A stretch of DNA of 64,000 nucleotides from Rhynochetos jubatus (GCA_027574665.1 CM050648.1:43123700-43187699); one strand, 5' to 3'; numbered from the stretch's first letter, positions 13,470 through 26,480 are shown. The notes: generated by a model from the letters alone, not told the origin. Translations and numbers: made by a program.

Positions 13470-14062
13470 TGTTGTGATTTAACCCCAGCCAGCAACTAAG
13501 CCCCACACAGCTGCTCACTCACTTTCCCCACGTTGGGATGGGGGAGAGAGTCAGAAGAGTAAGAGTGAGAAAACTCGGAGGTTGAGGCAGTTTAATAGGG
13601 AAATTGAGAGCCACACATGCAACCAAAGGAAAACAAGGAATTAATTCATCACCTCCCATCAGCAGGCAGGTGTTCAGCCATCCCCATGAAAGCAAGGCTC
13701 CATTACAGTTGGGAAGACAAAAGATGTAACTCTGAATATCACACCTTTCCTTCTTCTTCCCCCAGTTTTATATGCTGAGCATGACATCATATGGTATGGA
13801 ATATCTCTTTGGTCAGTTGGGGTCAGTTGTCCTGGCAGAGTCCCCTCCCAGCTTCTTGTGCACCCCCAGCACAATGGGTGTGGAGCAGAAAAGGCCTTGA
13901 CTCTGTGTAAACACTGTTCATTCCTTTTCTGTCCTGTGAAACTCTCTTCATCTCAACTCACAAGCTTTAACTTTTTTATCTGATTCTCTCCCCCATCCCA
14001 CTGGCAGTGAGTGAGTGAATGGCTGTGTGGTGGCTAGCTGCCTGCCAGGTTACACCACAGCA
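13470..14062 (-). mobile_element. LTR composite of an avian endogenous retrovirus, with inverted ends
   Basis: From 13470 to about 13915 the minus strand matches a common avian ERV LTR read from its 3' end: AACCCCAGCCAGCAACTAAG, GGGATGGGGGAGAGAGTCAG, TATATGCTGAGCATGACATC, AAGGCCTTGACTCTGTGTAA. From about 13918 to 14062 lies a second copy of the same 3' end in the opposite direction, CTCTCCCCCATCCCACTGGC to GGTTACACCACAGCA. The two arms are about 145 bases long and diverged. GTGT, or AGTGT with a one-base overlap, adjoins both sides (13465-13469 and 14062-14066). It is an old, broken element with no internal retroviral genes. Confidence 0.8.
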
Positions 14063-17000
14063 GTGTGTCAAACCAGAGTGGGGACATGGGCAGGGGGGCT
14101 TGGTACTGATTGCTTAATGCACTTTCATTTGACATCTGAAGGTTGGCTTTTTCTCTCCCTTAACAAGGGCTTTCCTGGGTAGGCAAACCCTCATTCGCTG
14201 CCTTGGAGATGGCTGGGCTGAGCATCTTCAGGAGTTCTAGTCTCATCTCACTGATGAGAACTGCAAATGGAAATAGAAAGGAGCCACTTCAGTGTGGGTG
14301 TTAAATAGCTGTCTGTGAAAAGCCACTTCCCCAAGATTCTGGCATAATATAAAAAAAAAACCACCCCCAACAAATCCTCTGTCCTCAGCCTGCTGCAGGA
14401 GCTCTCCTTTCATCTTACTGGATTGATTTTTTTTTTTAAATTTTTTTGGGGGGTGAAGAATGATTGTGTTTAACTTCAAGTAGGTGAAACTTCGTACCTT
14501 CGTCTGTTTATTGTCAGAAGTACTTCTGCCTTACCTTGTGACTCCTGAACCTTATCCTAATGGATATTGTGGTGGTGTGTATTTCCCAGAGCTCTTCTAT
14601 CTTGGTCATCATCAGCATCATTATAGCCCTTTCTTTTGCAATTATTTTATTGTTGCTGAAAAATGAAGATGCAGGGCAGTGGCTGAAAAGCCCTGTACAT
14701 TCAGATCTCCTGCTGAGTATGTCTTCAGTTTTGTGACTTAAAAAGGAAGAGTCATTGCAATCTTGCAGCAAACAGAGCTTCCTTGAATTGCACTGTGATC
14801 AGCTTAACAGAGGAGTACAGTACATCTTCTCGGTACAGTCACAGGCTCATTTTACAAGGGCCAGAAAGCAGAGGATAGCTTGCTTTTAAATTCTTTGAGA
14901 CACGCAGGACAATGAGGCAACTGATGAATAAAGTTCTGGTTTGTCCCTCTGGGAACCTCTGTCCTCACAACAAAAAAATCCAATTGTTCCTCTAAAATTA
15001 GTCTGGAACAAAAGATTGAAACGATTTTTTATCTCAAATTCGCCAAGGGGCTTTAAAAGCTTGCATTAAAGTCCTTGTTGTGTCTCTGACTTACCAGGCT
15101 GTAAAGCCAGCTCTGCAGCCTCTTATATCAAAGTCTGGGGGGAAAAAAATCCCGCATCATAAAGCCTTCCTACCTTTCAAATAAGTGTTCAAACACATTG
15201 AGGGATTCAATCCTAAATTTTCCTCAGTACACTGTTGATCCTGACACAATTGGCTGTTTAAATTTAACAAAAGACTACTAAGGTTTTCATTTTTAGAGAA
15301 AACTGAACTGGTCAAAATCTTTGAAGCATTTTTTTTTCCCCGGTTTGGTCAGAAAATGCCTTCCAAAGGGTTTGTATCTGTGTCTCTGTAAAATAGAATG
15401 GCTTTGTGTCAACTTGCCCTAAAAGCCTCTAAAGTTCAACCTGGAAATCACGGTCAGGTTAGGAAGAAGATTTACTTATCCCTGAATAGACCAGTGGGTT
15501 GGTTTATGGGTTGTGTGCAGCCTTGGGCTTTTGGGGCAGAAGAGAGAGCTGGGTATGGATATTTTGTTTTCAACCTGCTATGCTGGTGGAGGCAAGGTTG
15601 TGTAGATTCTGTCTTAGATTGGGCTGTCCCCTTGGGCTGCTGATGTCTGTCTGGTCTGGAAGGGAGTACATGGACCCATCCTGCAGTGATTTGGGGTAAT
15701 TTTTGCAGCGATTCATAATACAGATAAATGACTCTTGGTAATTTTTCTCTTCTTACTGGAATGTCTGCTGTGGGCCTGCTTTTGTACAACAGTGTGGTGG
15801 TTCCCCTGCTCACCTGTTCCTTTAGTGGCTTTCTAAACAAAATCTCCTTTTGGCAATATTGTCTTAAGATATACTGAGCTTTCATCTCTCCCTACAGTGC
15901 AGAGTCAAGGGTTTCTCTAGGCTTTAGAGAGATTACATTTAGAGAGATAATGTTGGCTCCATGACAGCACCAAGTATTTACAGTCTCAGAGGAACTGATC
16001 CTGGTAATGCATCAACCAGGATAGCTGCGGCATGGCAGCAGGAGAAAACACCAGGCATGCAGCCTGGTCCATGCCCGCAGCTGCAAAGTGAGACGTGCCG
16101 GCAGCCCGCGCACCTTGCAGAGGTCAGAGCTTCCCAGGTTCCTGCTCTTTGCCTGCCAGTTGCAAGCCTGCAAATAAGGGTCCCAGAGTCTACAGACCTG
16201 CCCTAAGTCTGTCAGCGTGCAGCTTCTCGGTGCGAATGAAACCATCTCCATTTCAGCAAACTTCTCTCTGGTCATTTCCTTTAAAACCTCAGTGAGCAGC
16301 TTCATATTCAAGCGTCTCCTTATATGTTTCACGGCCTAATACAATTTCTGTTTTCTCCAGAGGTAGAAAAATAAGAGGCCAACGCTGGTTACTGCCCAGT
16401 ACTGAGGGGCAATCACAGGGCAGAATCCCTTCCCTTGTGGGAGGGATGCTGCCTGCAGGTGTATTCTTGTGGAAGAGGGGCTGGAGGGGAGCACAGCAGG
16501 AATGCAGCCCTGCTTCTGCTGCATCCTCAGAAATGGGGCACTGAAGTCCCCCTGATGCTGGGCAGGCCTTCTCTATGCTGTGATGCTGTTTTCTAAGCTG
16601 AACAGAGAGCAGGCATGTATGTTAATGTACAGCTCAAAGCGTTGATGCATCTTCCTGCATTGGAGTGATAGATGCCTCTTGTTTCTGCTTTCTCTTTTTC
16701 TTCCCTCTTTTCAGTTTGTCTTGAATGGCATGGATATAAAGATCTGTTGGTTCAGACTGCCATGTGCAAATTTTTCATAGTGGTTTATTGTTTTTCTTTC
16801 TTTGAAGAAAGGTGACAGAAAACCCATGTAAAGAATGAGGTTTGCTTAAATCTAAAGTTGAATGCTGTTACACTTCTGGAAACTTTAAATACACAGAATT
16901 TCAATGTTGCAGGGCTGTGTAAGATTTGCTGTTGACTCACTACCCTGTCTCTCATGACACACAGACAGAGCCACACAGACCAAATATCACTGAAATGGTA

Positions 17001-17390
17001 TTGTTGGATAACTTTTCTGTTTACATAAGCACGTTTTTAAAGACATGCTTGAGACAGTAATAAGAATATACAGTGCACCTCAGAGCACAGGATAATTTTA
17101 TTTTAATTATAAAGGGTAGTTCTTCATTACAGAATGCTCAGAGAAAAGTACAAAAGGATACTGATTTTCATGCTGTTATGATTAAAGGAGCTACAAAATT
17201 AAAAAAAAAAACAAACAACAAATAATCACAAGTTTGAATTAATAGCAAGGGAAATATTTCATTTATTAAAAAATAGAAAAGAATGAAGTACCAGAAATGG
17301 GAAAAATGGTCTCCTGTAAAGAATTAATTTGTGAGGAGACAATATGATTGGATGTTCCTAGTTTCATTTTTGTGTGTCTGTTTTTCGTGT
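14063..17390. other. Intergenic, no gene seen
   Basis: T and A runs occur near 14350, 14428-14447 and 17200. A GC-richer patch at about 16020-16220 gives overlapping frames of 66-106 codons on both strands without a domain. Confidence 0.6.
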
Positions 17391-18175
17391 CATGCTGGGT
17401 TTAGTCAAGAAAGAGTCAACTGTCTTTACCGTGGCTGCTATGAAACTGTGTTCCTGGATTTAGGCTGAAAGAAGTACTGATAAGATGTCTTTTTAGCTGG
17501 TGCTGGGGAATGCCTGCACCAAATTCAGTCTTTTTCTGCTTCTGATACTGCAGCTGCGTTCCCAGCTCTCGCTACAGTCAGTGTGGGGGGACACACAGTT
17601 CAGACAGCTGACCCAAACTGACCAAGGAAGTATTTCATTCCACGGTACATCATGCCTGGGGCATAGGTGAGGGGCGGATCCAGGAGCCATTACTCTCTCT
17701 CTCTTTTACTTCCTTACACTTGCTAATACTCTCTCTAACTTCTTTGTTAGCTGCTTTGCTAACTCCTGTGCTGGTTTGTTCATGAGGGAGTTGGTGGATT
17801 TGTTAGTTTTTCCCCGGTTGTGCTATCACTGATAGGGTTTGCTCGGAATCTGCTGCGACAGCTCTCCGGCTGCGATCGCTCTCGGTGTCTCTGACTGTCA
17901 CTACTCAGGACTGGGTTGTGCATCGGTCAGTGGATGGTGAGCAATTGTATTGTAGTTGTGTCCTATTGTATTATATCGTATGTTTTATTTTCTATTATTT
18001 TAATTAGTAGTATTTGTATATATTAATAAGAACTACTTACTAATTGAATCTAATCTCAATTTTACAATCTTCCTTGTCTTTTTCCTGCTGGTTCTTCCAT
18101 TCTACTGGAGGAGGGGAGGGAGAATCTGTGAGTGTGGCTTTGTGGTATTTTGCTAGCTGGAGTCAAACCACGACA
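17391..18175 (+). mobile_element. Solo LTR of an avian endogenous retrovirus (same family as 52495-53302)
   Basis: The 785-base element starts around TGCTGGGTTTAGTCAAG and ends CAAACCACGACA. It contains AAGGAAGTATTTCATTCCA, a tract of CT repeats, AGCTGCTTTGCTAACTCCTG and a TATTTTCTATTATTTTAATT block, all shared in order with the element at 52495. The flanks CGTGT (17386-17390) and CCTGT (18176-18180) agree at four of five bases, fitting an old 5-bp target duplication. No gag, pol or env lies beside it. It is a fossil of moderate age. Confidence 0.85.
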
Positions 18176-18844
18176 CCTGTACATGTGTTCATTACATACC
18201 TTGTCTCCTTGTAGTCAAAAGGATCTGGAGTTAATTTGCTTCAACAGCAGCAACATCATAGCTTCCACTTACATTCCTGTGCAGACTGGGGGGAGGGGGG
18301 GCGAGTAGCTTGCAGAAACAATGCCTAATTTTAGTTCATTGCCTTTGGAATGTGAAAGGGACAGTTTATGCAAATAGTGCTTTTAGTTGGTTGAAATATT
18401 GCTTTTACTAATGTGCTTTCCTGTTTTCTGCAGCTAAAACATTTGCTGCCCATGTGCTAAGTGCACCACTGTGTCTGAATGTCCTACTTTTAGAAGCAAA
18501 AATGTTAATGCTACAGATTGTAAAGTACCAATTTCTGTTGCATTATTTCTTAAACAGAATTTATTTTTACTCTTTTAATTAGATCTTATTCTCCTTCAGA
18601 TTTTAGTAAAAGTTTTCCAGTCACTTGTGAGAACAATACTGACCTAGATATGGTTCTGATCTGTAATTGGTATCATTGTAGGTAGGCATACAGGAATATT
18701 GACAGGACCAAATCATGCATTTTTAGCTTAAAACAAGTGAGAGAAACGTCTGGCAAGATTGCTCTGTCTCTCAGGTTGTTTTCTACTATTCCTTTTTCTA
18801 ACAACACTTACAGGGACTTACAACCAGTTGTGGAGTTAGGTGTT
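18176..18844. other. Intergenic, between solo LTR and antisense CR1
   Basis: It contains a G-run region (about 18288-18301) and otherwise ordinary AT-rich DNA. No gene is seen. Confidence 0.65.
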
Positions 18845-19160
18845 CATAGAATCATAGACTAGTAGAATGTTTTATGTTGGAAAATACCTTCGTGACCATC
18901 AAGTCCAACCATTAACCTAACACTACCAAGTCCACCACTAAACCATGTCCCTAAGCACCTCCAGGGATGGTGACTCCACTGCTTCCCTGGGCAGCCTGTT
19001 CCAATGCCTGACAACCCTTTCGGTGAAGAAATTTTTCCTAATATCCAATCTAAACCTCCCCTGGCACAACTTGATGCCAGTGCTTCTTGTCCTATAACTT
19101 GTCACTTGGGAGAAGAGACCAACCCTCACCTCTCTGCAGCCACCTTTTAGGTAGTTGTCT
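18845..19160 (-). repeat. CR1 LINE 3' fragment (antisense)
   Basis: On the minus strand this holds the end of CR1 ORF2 and the 3' UTR, including GGTGAAGAAATTTTTCC-type sequence read in reverse, the GTTTAGTGGTGGACTTGGTA block and a terminal TCTATGATTCTATGA-like repeat. It belongs to a different CR1 subfamily from the copies at 411 and 3399, since its tail has the TAGTGGTGGACTTG form instead of TCTAGTGGAGGGTG. Confidence 0.9.
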
Positions 19161-22100
19161 GGTCTTAAATATGTTGTTTCAGAAGAAATTCAGCTCTCTG
19201 TCTGGAAGTTAAATTAGATTGTCTATAAAGCACCTATATCTGACTTTGCTTATTTTAGAGACAATTAAAACCTTTCCCACACAGACCTTGCACAGCAGGC
19301 CTTGTGTTAGAGATACCAGCAGTATAGTTCCAACCGTTCAAACTTCTGTATCACATGTGCTGCCCTCAAACAATTTCTTCACCCTCTTCACCAAATAAAG
19401 CAGGCATCCTGGGGAGAATTAAGTTGTATAACTTAAACACATTAATATGGTACCTAGGAGGCCTGCCTCGAGATGCTGCAGATCATGCAAGTTTTGGCAT
19501 TTTTGATGTTGAATGATTGGATCTGGAAAATAAAATAATTTTGTCTGAATTTCTTTGTATAGAATTATTATTACTATTGTTTTTATTGTATTTAATCATT
19601 GAGGAAAAACTTTAAGGTTGGCTTCTCCCTCTGTTTCACCAAATAACTCTGACAACTCAGAATAGTGTCAAAATGTACTACTCGTACTTTAAATTTTTCA
19701 GGGCTTTTTAGAAGGTGTAGGTTGATAAAACTTCTTCCCCATGTGATATTCCCAGTTGAGGACACTGGGTACAGGTGCAGGATTTGGTTTCCATCCCTCT
19801 TCTCCATCAGGATGAGCACTGTATATACAGAAAGTGACTCTTGTTTTAGGTATAGCTATATCTGTGCCGGTGCTTGGCATACTGGGAGATCTTCTTCATA
19901 GTTCAAGTTGTCCAAAATTGATGACTTTTAGGTTCCTCATGAAAGCTACGTGTTTGCTCCTACTCTTCCTTAAATGATAATGGGAAGTTATTCTGGAGAA
20001 AAATCCAATCTTTTTCCAACACTAATTTTGTTTCACAATTCTTTGGAAACCTTGAACAATTTCATTAAAAAAAAACCAACCCAAAGCAAAAGCACAAGTT
20101 CAATTTTTACATGTGTTCTCTCTTCAGCTGATGGAGAACAGGCTTCTCTGTTGAGGAATTCAGAGTGGCTAAGTTATGGTTTTGCATTGAATTGGCCTTT
20201 TTCTTCCTGGTATAATAAGGCAAGGAAGGCGAGTTCTTCTAGGCCAAAATCAGTGTTCTTCCAGGCTGTTTTAATTCAAACTGACGAAATAAATTTTGAA
20301 AGAAGTCATTAGACTTGATTTTTTTTTTTTGCATAACAAATGTAGCCTACTTGATAAAACACCTCTATTTTGGGAGACAGATCAGTCTTTGACCTTCATG
20401 CAGGAATGTATTGGAAGTAGGAAAGAAGGGAGTTTCTATCTTCCTCTAAATATCAACTGTGTGAATTATTAGTCTGCATGTCTAGTACTTGTATTACTTC
20501 TAAGTGTTCCTGTATGGCAATTAATTTTTTCATGATTTACTGATGTTTTGTGTTTTGGGATCTGTATTTTTAGTAGTGGAGAAAATAAATCTGCTGGTAG
20601 CACACTGCCACGTTGATCTATTTTGTTACCTTAACCTAAAAAGCTACTTTAAATGAGCTGCCTGCTATTGGAGACAGGTATCCAGCCACAGCTGGGTGCT
20701 TTTTGGGTCTGAGTCTGTCCTTGACACCTGTGGTGAGTTGAGGTTGACTTGAGTAGCTGTAAAGTCTCCAAGCTAATCCTCACTTGAAAGCTGAGCTGTT
20801 TGCACCAGGGAGGACCTGAGCAGGGGTACTGTCAGATGGGTATGGTATAGGGGTAAGATAAACTTCATTGGCATGCAGCTTTATAGTGGAAGAAGTCTCT
20901 GCCCGTTGCATGATATGGAGCTTATTTCAAGCTAATTGGCTTGAATTTAAACAAACAGCAAAGGATTTATCTGCTGTCTCCTGCGTATGTCTTCCCTTTT
21001 ATACTGCTATAATGCAATGCATGGCCATAGCAGCTGGTTCAAGCAAAAATGTACTAAAATGTACTAAAAATATGTACTAAAACATCGGGGCTGCATTAGA
21101 GCATCTTGCATTTGGTGATTTTTGGACTGTTGTTTTCTTGGCCAGGTTAATTCTGATATGCACGAGAATTCTACTCCAGGGCTGATTTTAATTTGGGTCA
21201 GAGTACCTACAACTGCAGGATAACATTGCTATGTTTATGCAATAGACAGGGATAAGGGAAATCTGGCAATGTCTCAGTACACACCAAGCTGCTGGTTTGG
21301 TACAGAAGTGGTGTAAAAAATTAGCTTTGCTCCATCCAGAGAATTTTCTTAGGACTTAGTCTTCCAGAATGATGGCTCATCTTAATGAGAGAAGCCAATA
21401 CCAATGAGTGTAGCACAGAATCAGATTTCATAAACCCTGATCTGAACAGCTGTTCCAGGTAACAGGCAATGAAGAATCACAGCAGGAGACTCCTGAATTT
21501 CATCCCCCTCATCTTTGTTCTGCTTACCATGAATTATGCCAGTTGATATCTAGTGGTCTGGGACAGGCATAGCAGAAAAAGGTGCTGTTTGTTGAAATCC
21601 ACAGTCCTTCCAGCTACAGAACTGCTTTTCTCATGACAATTCTGAAAGTGAAAAGACAGACAGGTTCTACTATAAAAATGTTGGGGTTGGAAAAATCTCA
21701 GCACTCTGGAAACAGAGGTTAACTGGCTGTAAGGTTACCATGCCCAGCAAGGGCATACTTGGGTGGAAAATTTAATAAACGCTGAATCCTGAACAGAATT
21801 ACACATTTTCATAGGTATCAATATCAATAATAGCCTTCTATGTTCTTTGAGACTGATGAAATATAAAAATACCTGCTTAGAAGGAACTGTAAACTAGCCA
21901 CATTTTTTGGGTCCTCTCCAGGTTTCTGAGGTGTACATTCATCTCTGCCCAGTCTGGAAAGTCACTTATCCAAACAACCAACATTGCAAAATTGATGGTG
22001 GGCTTTCTGAAAAACATTTTTATGAATTTTCTCTGAAGTTACATCCATTACTCATTTTATTAATCTCACTGGTATAACTACTTCTCCAAAACACAGGCGT

Positions 22101-22595
22101 GTACCCCTGACAAGCACATTGTCACACGTGACATGTGCCCTGCCTGGCCCTTGAAAGCCGCAGTTCTGCTTTGGGTTCATTCCCAACTGCAATGCTGTGC
22201 AGGTGGTTGCTGTGGGTATGGGCCACTGTGCTAAAAGGGTTTGGCCCCAAGGACAAGTGGCATGGTACAGCCATACATGTTTTTCAGTAATCTCTACAAA
22301 GTACCAAAAGTTGATTGATTCATTTTTAAAACTTAAAAGGGTTAATAATACCCACAGGATCTGTAGCATCACCATAATTCACATATAGCCCTAAATTAAA
22401 CACAAATTTTTCATTGTGCTTAAGGCATGTGATTTCAAAGGCATTTAAGTACCAAACTCCCTTTGAAAATCCTGAAGTTATCTGATAGAATTTTATCTAG
22501 ACTTGTTTTTTGAATGCTAAATTTAGGCATGGCTTAGGATATTAACAGTAATATCTGTCTTCTGTTACGCATAACCCTATAGTAAGAGGCTTCAT
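19161..22595. other. Intergenic, no gene seen
   Basis: AT-rich DNA with scattered frames of about 60-110 codons on both strands that overlap one another and lack domains. A triple near-repeat of ATGTACTAAAA lies at about 21048-21082. Confidence 0.6.
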
Positions 22596-22780
22596 GGCAA
22601 AGCACTGAAACAGGTTGCCCAGAGAAGCTGTGGGTGCCCCATCCCTGGCAGGGTTCAAGGCCAGGCTGGATGAGGCTTGGAGCAACCTGGTCTAGTGGAG
22701 GGTGTCCCTGCCCGTGGCAGGGGGTTGGAACTGGATGGTCTTTAAGGTCACTTCCAACACAAACCACTCTGATTCTATTA
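22596..22780 (+). repeat. CR1 LINE, 3' tail fragment
   Basis: It runs from AGCACTGAAACAGGTTGCCC to CACTCTGATTCTA and belongs to the same TCTAGTGGAGGGTG tail type as the copies at 411 and 28318. It is 5'-truncated within the 3' region and non-coding. Confidence 0.92.
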
Positions 22781-25309
22781 ATTACATCCATTTTCATGTA
22801 TGTCTTGAAAAGTTTACCAGCTTATCAGTTACTGTGATTTGGGATGATTTGCACTAGTGAGACTGACAGCAGTCAGAAGATGGATATGACAGTGTAATAA
22901 TCTTGGTTAGCAGGCAGGGTAGGGATCTGATTAAAGGCTCAGGATAGAGGAACGTAATTTACCAAGAAATTAATGCCTTACTTTAAATCTGGTGCTATTA
23001 AAACTTTCCCTTTTTATTTGAAAGACATGGAAATAATTCACTGTAGGAATATTGTATCATAATGAAAAGTTAGACTTGTTCAAATTTTCCCTTATCTTTC
23101 TGTCAAAGTTTCTGCGTTTTCTTTGTACACAGAGGTTTCTCTCAACTGAAACAGATTGTTCCTGTACAAACTATGCCCTTGTGGCTTTTAGTAATGATCA
23201 TATGAATAAAGGAGTTACTTACCATTAGCTTAGCCAAAAAATAACATACCTTTAGTTTTAAGATTACATGAGAGTTAAGTGGATGAAGGAAAATGACATA
23301 GTACCGCATTAATAAAGTTCTTACATCCCTGGAACTGCACATTGCTGAACAGGGGTGCAGACATGAGAAGGAATGGTACTGGGACAGGAACCACAAAACT
23401 TATAATCAGCAACTGAATAGTCACTTTCCTACACAGGATATTTTGGGATGGAGAGGAAACTTTAAATTAAGACATGAATATTGACTTCTGACAATATTCA
23501 TTCCAAGAAGAGATAGTGAGGATAGTCAGGGACATAAAAATTGGAAATAAGATCTTGTGTTTGGAAAATGAGGGCATTTATACCCACCAAAAAGAAACAT
23601 GAGCAAGAGATGGGTATTTTAAATCCTGCTTCTGTCTGTAACCTAAATCTGAAAGACATCCTGTCTTATATTTCCAAGTGGAAAGGTTACCACCAGTAGC
23701 CAGTCCCCACACCAGCTCTCTCCCTAGTGTTCAGGCAGAGGACCTTAGCCTGGGATGTGTTGGGAGTTTGGCTCTGCAGCATATGGCTGTGAAGGCCCTA
23801 TAGGAGTGGTAAGCCTTACGTTTTGGTCCTACCACGTTCAGAATTCTGGTCAAGGACAAAGAGGAAGCACATCTACATGAAAGTAAGCTAAGAATTTTTT
23901 TTTTCTAAAGTATAATTGAAGTTTTCAGAGTCTAATTGTTAGTCCAGATCTAGTCGTTAGAGGCAAAGAAATAATTACAATGGAGTTAAAATTTTAACAC
24001 ACACACATACACACTTAGTTTCTACCTCTTTTCCTGGGGTTATGCTCACCTTTCCTCAGCTCTGCTGGATCTAAAGGTCAGTAGCTTCATTCTGGGGTTT
24101 GATGTGTAGAGAGGTGTTATGACAAGCAGCCATCATCTGGAGTCCTTCATCGTGTTCACATTGCTGGCTTCCTCTACCACGATCCACTTGGCATCATTTA
24201 TACACATATACCACTCTTTTACCCCTCACTCCACTGATCCCCAGCTTCATATTACTTTTGAATTTACCATAAATCATAATGGTTATACGTCTTAGGTACT
24301 ATTTCTTTGTTCTTTTTCAGCCCCAAGACCAGTGCTGCCTGGCTCCATGTCTGCATTTTTTTAAATGGCCATCTGGGAGCTGTGCACCGCTGTGAGATCT
24401 TAAGTGTCAAGCGCTGGCCTCATCTCTTACTATCCCATGCCTGTACTCCTCTACACTGCCTCCTGCATCCCTGCTTCTCAGGATCTCTGCTCTCACACCT
24501 GACCTGTTTCTCTGCACTATGGTGTTGTATTAAATTTATCAATATCTCATTCTAATTTCCCCTGAACAGACTGACCAGCTGCATCTTAGTCTAAAACTAT
24601 TTAAATTATTTCCTATTTTGCATATCTGTTTCAAATCATTAATCTGACAGGGAGGTTACTTCCCCAGTTTATCTACTGCGTGAGACAAAATTCTGCCTAC
24701 CAGATTCACAAATAGGTGTGGGAGAGGGATGGGTCAGTCAAGCAGTTGCTGTATTTCACATGTGGCTTATCAACACCAGTTTCAGCTGATGGGGCTTGAA
24801 TCTGACAGCTAGAGAAACACCCTACAGCTGTGCACCAGCTGCAGGAGCTGCTCAGCTACCTGCGGTACAGCTGCACAGGATTACTGAGAAGCTAAATAAG
24901 GAGCTAAACTCCCAAGTTGCTGGTGTTTATCTGGAGGTATCCTCATTCTAAATCCCTCCCTCCTTGAGCAAAGTGAAGTCTGGGAACACTGTCTTCAAGT
25001 TGTATGTTTTTATTTAAGTGTTATTTTCCAGGTTGCCTGAGCGACTCTCAATTATGCTGTGGTGGTGCATTTCTTTCCCCTCTCCTCCCCAGCTCCTGGA
25101 CTGCTCCACGGCCTAAGAATTTCCCATCAAGCCTTGGCAATTGTGCAGTGAGTTTGGCAGTTAAGTATCCCTTGGCCATGCAAAGTGGTCTTGCATTGCT
25201 AAAGTAGGGAACAGCACTAACCATAATGGGAATCCAGTTTCCTGACAATGGTGTGTACCAGGAATTCAACCACGTGACCATGGTGGGGAATAAGAATAGA
25301 ATAACTAGT
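22781..25309. other. Intergenic, no gene seen
   Basis: AT-rich DNA with one AC microsatellite. The 24307-24555 frame is Cys/His/Leu-rich but shows no zinc-finger spacing. Confidence 0.6.
23997..24014. repeat. (AC)n microsatellite
   Basis: A short AC dinucleotide run is broken once by T (ACACACATACACAC). Such tracts are common in vertebrate intergenic DNA. Confidence 0.85.
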
Positions 25310-25355
25310 CATTCCCTGGTGGTATGAAGTTGCTGGCTAGGGGTAAACCATGACA
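25310..25355 (+). mobile_element. Possible LTR 3' end fragment
   Basis: The last 30 bases, TGCTGGCTAGGGGTAAACCA and TGACA, resemble the 3' terminus of the other LTRs in this window, which end in GGTTAAACCACGACA-like text. The left limit is unknown, and nothing upstream could be matched. It is a small fossil piece at best. Confidence 0.35.
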
Positions 25356-26064
25356 ATTTTTTAAATTTACAAGTGAGATGACACAATATAAATAGTTATT
25401 CAGAGAAGAAAACAATGTTTATCAAAGTTTCCCTTCCTGACTTACAGAACTGCATTTTCCTTGGGAGAATACAGCTCTTGGTCAAAGACAAAATGGATAC
25501 TAAACTCACTTGTGAAGACAGTCACTGTTCCCCAGGTTCACCTGTGGTGGATATTTAAGCAGAAATAATTCATTTTTGACTAGCTGCTAAAGTCTACATC
25601 TTCAGATCCTTTAGCTTACTTGTATCAGAAATGTATCAAGAATTAGTCAAAAAACTGTTTTACCATCAATATGTCTTTCTTGTCATACATTTAAAAACCT
25701 TTCTGCGAGACCTTAGATTTCAGGATAAAATCGTGTCAGAGCAGTCCTCTTCCATTTTTCCCTAACTCTGTCTGCATTCTTCTAAAAAGTTATAGAAATA
25801 TATATTTAAAATCTGTGATTGTGCTCCTCCAATAGTGTAATGACCAGGGCTGATTAGAGGGAGCAACTCTCCACACCCAGGTATGTTTCCTCACAGCTTT
25901 TGCTTACTGGAGGAAATTATTTTGCAGTTAGCAAGGGTGTAATAATTTATAGTAAGCTAATTGCTCTGATCTAATTTCCCTGATGATCACTCTGACCATG
26001 CACTACCTACGAGGCAGTTTTTCCTGTTTTCAAAGGAGAGCAGAATCCCTCACATGATGATGCT
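25356..26064. other. Intergenic, no gene seen
   Basis: AT-rich sequence without readable frames over 60 codons or recognisable repeats. Confidence 0.65.
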
Positions 26065-26480
26065 TGTGCTGGGTTTAGTTGGGACAGCGTTAATTTTCTT
26101 CACAGTGGCTAGTATGAGGCTGTGTTTGGGATTTGTGCTGAGAATAGTATTGATAGTGTTTTTAGTTGTTGCCTAGGAGTGTTTGTACCAAGTCAAGGTC
26201 TTTTTCGGTTTCTGGTGCTGTGCCTGTATTCCCAGTTTCTTTGCTACAAGAAGCTGGGAGGGCACATGGTCAGGATGGCTGGTCCAGACTGGCCAGGGTG
26301 GTATTTCATTCCATAAAACATCATACTTGGTGTATAAACTGGGACTTGGGCCAGGGGCGGGCTCTCACTCTCAAACTCTGCCTCTCTCTCTGGCTATTAT
26401 TATAAATCATCATCATCATCATTATTGTTGATTTTGTTGTTGATGACGTTGTTGATGTCGTTAGCAGCAGCAGCAGCACA
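26065..26480 (+). mobile_element. Truncated LTR of an avian endogenous retrovirus, tail replaced by triplet repeats
   Basis: The 5' LTR end, beginning TGTGCTGGGTTTAGTTGGGA, is followed by GTTAATTTTCTTCACAGTGG, GGTATTTCATTCCATAAAAC and GTATAAACTGGGACTTGGGC, as in the widespread avian LTR. After about 26400 the LTR text gives way to ATC, GTT and AGC triplets (26406-26478), and the usual 3' end is not seen. No target duplication could be paired. It is an incomplete fossil without internal genes. Confidence 0.75.
26406..26478. repeat. Triplet-repeat cluster (ATC, GTT, AGC)
   Basis: Six or so ATC units, then imperfect GTT/GAT units, then five AGC units follow one another at the end of the truncated LTR. 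Three different triplet types side by side is unusual for one slippage event. It suggests repeated expansion in a T/C-rich LTR tail. Confidence 0.85.

Noticed and set aside
15472-15885. 137-codon minus-strand frame
   Set aside because: No domain; the + strand is open in two frames over the same bases, a sign of low stop density only.
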